A stretch of DNA of 8,152 nucleotides from Bacteroidales bacterium (GTDB lineage: Bacteria; Bacteroidota; Bacteroidia; Bacteroidales; WRGA01): positions 1 through 8,152 of the forward strand of contig JAITHZ010000082.1 in the NCBI GenBank assembly GCA_031279795.1, given 5' to 3'. Positions 7,116 through 8,152 of the stretch are shown piece after piece; the first letter of the stretch is position 1, and each line of letters begins with the position of its first letter. A program made the position numbers and the translations under genes. Under the pieces are notes generated by a model. It had not been told where the DNA came from. It saw only the letters and a program-made list of their open reading frames with translations, and did no database searches.

Positions 7116-7358
7116 TCAGTTTTCCTGCTCTAATGAGCGAACAATTGCATCGAAATCAGCCAGAGTTTTCTCAGCCTCTTCTCTGTTAATCACAGAAATA
7201 GCCATTCCTGCATGGGCAAGGATGTAATCATTCTCCTGCGCATCAACCCATTGTACGCAGATATTTTTCGAAATACCGCCTAAATCAACTTTTGCCATTG
7301 CTAATTCGGGAATCGAACGGTCGATTGTTTGTATTTTTCCGGGTATTGCCAAGCACAT
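7116..7358 (-). CDS. hypC: Hydrogenase maturation chaperone HypC/HybG family
   Basis: HypC is a small cytoplasmic chaperone. It binds the iron precursor together with HypD, then docks on the hydrogenase large-subunit precursor to deliver the Fe(CN)2CO group. The 80-residue length and the N-terminus MCLAIPGK are diagnostic; Cys2, exposed after removal of Met1, is the essential iron/HypD-binding residue. The DYILAHAGMAI segment (44-54) contains the conserved histidine (His49). The C-terminus (EEAEKTLADFDAIVRSLEQE) is the usual short helix. The ATG is fixed by the MCLAIPG motif. It is the first gene of the hypCDE set and ends 5 bases before hypD. Only one copy is visible, so whether the genome has a second, hydrogenase-specific paralogue is unknown. 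Confidence 0.98.
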   Translation of the reverse strand: MCLAIPGKIQTIDRSIPELAMAKVDLGGISKNICVQWVDAQENDYILAHAGMAISVINREEAEKTLADFDAIVRSLEQEN

Positions 7359-7389
7359 TTTTAATATTATTTATTATTTTATTAAACAA

Positions 7390-8152
7390 TCATAATTCTT
7401 CCAGTTCAACTATGTCCTTTCCGATGAAAATCAGCGACAGGCAGCGCACATCCGCACGTCCGGCAAACAGCTGAGCTTTCCGGTATTTTTCCAATTGCCG
7501 ACGGGCTTCGTCGCGTTTGGACTGCAAAAGGACTTTGTCTTTGGCATCGGACTTTTTTACATACTTTATTTCCCACAGCCATTCCGACGGGATGTCGGGC
7601 AGCAACGGACTGCGTTGCAGGTGAATGTCAATGTATCCATCTTCAACTTCTTTTTCGGATATTGGCACAAACAGCAGGCTTTGAAACAGTCCGTTCAGCA
7701 GCATAATTTTGATGTATTTTTCATCGAAATGCTCCATATCGCGGTTAGACAGGCGCTTAAAAATGTTTTGACTTACAGAGTTTATATATGGCTGAGGTTT
7801 TCCGTGGTAGGCCAGTTCCCAGACAGCGTCGTTCAGCGCTGTCAGATTGACGGTTATTTTCGCATTTTCGCGAGTGATCAACAAACTGATATACTCCCAG
7901 TAAATTGTCTGAATGGTATAATTGGGAATTTTCAGATAAGTTTTCCCCATGTAAAATTTGTCGATGGTAAGCAATCCCATGTAAAAAAGCAATGAAACAA
8001 AATAGTCATCATTCTGCAAATTGTCAATGGAAAATTTAGAAAAAACAGTTGCAGCTATGCCATTGTTTTTTGTAATTCGGATTAGCATTTCCCTGTTGTT
8101 CTCATTCTGAACCAGGCGTTGCAAACGTCCGTAATCGGTTTTCAGGTTATCG
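7390..8152 (-). CDS. C-terminal part of an AAA-ATPase with PD-(D/E)XK nuclease-like domain (partial, runs off the right edge)
   Basis: The frame is open to the right edge. A TTG at 8122-8124 is only an internal leucine, because the codons before it (reading DNLKTDYGR) continue the same conserved sequence, so this is a 5'-truncated gene. Counting from that TTG, 244 residues are present. The FSKFSIDNLQNDDYFVSLLF and YMGLLTIDK region (about 29-56) is the helical linker typical of Bacteroidota proteins joining an N-terminal AAA-ATPase-like domain to a C-terminal PDDEXK_9 (formerly DUF1703) domain. The nuclease-like core shows Asp166 in GYIDIHLQ, Glu185-x-Lys187 in WEIKY and a following QxxxY (Gln210, Tyr214). 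Family members are usually over 500 residues, so the Walker motifs should lie outside the window. These genes are often multicopy and their cellular role is not established; activity on DNA is inferred from the fold. It sits 31 bases upstream of hypC on the same strand. Confidence 0.87.
   Translation of the reverse strand, partial: DNLKTDYGRLQRLVQNENNREMLIRITKNNGIAATVFSKFSIDNLQNDDYFVSLLFYMGLLTIDKFYMGKTYLKIPNYTIQTIYWEYISLLITRENAKITVNLTALNDAVWELAYHGKPQPYINSVSQNIFKRLSNRDMEHFDEKYIKIMLLNGLFQSLLFVPISEKEVEDGYIDIHLQRSPLLPDIPSEWLWEIKYVKKSDAKDKVLLQSKRDEARRQLEKYRKAQLFAGRADVRCLSLIFIGKDIVELEEL

Larger units (their letters stand above)
4640..7358 (-). other. Probable transcription unit hypC-hypD-hypE-DUF4491-like
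   Basis: Four minus-strand genes are packed with gaps of 5, 13 and 31 bases and no hairpin between them, which suggests one mRNA. The first three products form a working set for the Fe(CN)2CO centre of [NiFe]-hydrogenases. The fourth may be a passenger. hypC begins 31 bases after the stop of the upstream ATPase gene, so the unit either has its promoter inside that gene or continues from it. No consensus Bacteroidota promoter was found in the 31-base gap. Confidence 0.65.

Overview
The window looks like chromosomal DNA of a member of the Bacteroidota, most likely Bacteroidales. The evidence is A/T-rich leaders with no clear Shine-Dalgarno sequence, a DUF4491-type small membrane protein, and the C-terminal half of a PD-(D/E)XK-tailed AAA-ATPase of a kind that is multicopy in that phylum. 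This placement is inferred from gene content, not from a marker alignment.

Left part (1-3600, plus strand). Positions 1-179 hold what reads as the broken 3' end of a gene. Joined across three small frame changes, it gives a sensible protein tail with an HNPVDDAIG stretch resembling the last motif of DEDDh (DnaQ-like) 3'-5' exonucleases. The complete mfd gene (199-3561, GTG start) follows after 19 bases. It encodes the transcription-repair coupling factor, with all helicase/translocase motifs intact. A GC-rich hairpin at 3575-3599 lies between mfd and the convergent gene beyond it.

Middle (3600-4640, minus strand). A 133-residue XRE-type helix-turn-helix protein (3623-4024) is followed by about 615 bases of very A/T-rich DNA (about one fifth G+C in the lines counted) with no supportable gene. 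This gap must hold the HTH gene's promoter and the 3' end of the operon to its right.

Right part (4640-8152, minus strand). A tightly packed unit runs leftward: hypC (7358-7116), hypD (7110-6022), hypE (6008-4977), then a 101-residue DUF4491-like membrane protein (4945-4640). HypC, HypD and HypE act together in making the Fe(CN)2CO group of [NiFe]-hydrogenases: HypE makes the cyanide ligand, and the HypC-HypD complex assembles the iron centre. The host should therefore carry a [NiFe]-hydrogenase and hypA, hypB and hypF elsewhere; none is in view. Upstream of hypC on the same strand, only 31 bases away, is the end of the AAA-ATPase/PD-(D/E)XK gene, whose N-terminal part lies beyond the right edge.

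Most genes here belong to well-known families. No convincing new system is visible. The points most worth a second look are the decayed exonuclease-like remnant before mfd, the hypCDE set separated from hypABF and placed behind an accessory ATPase gene, and the small membrane protein that closes the hyp unit.
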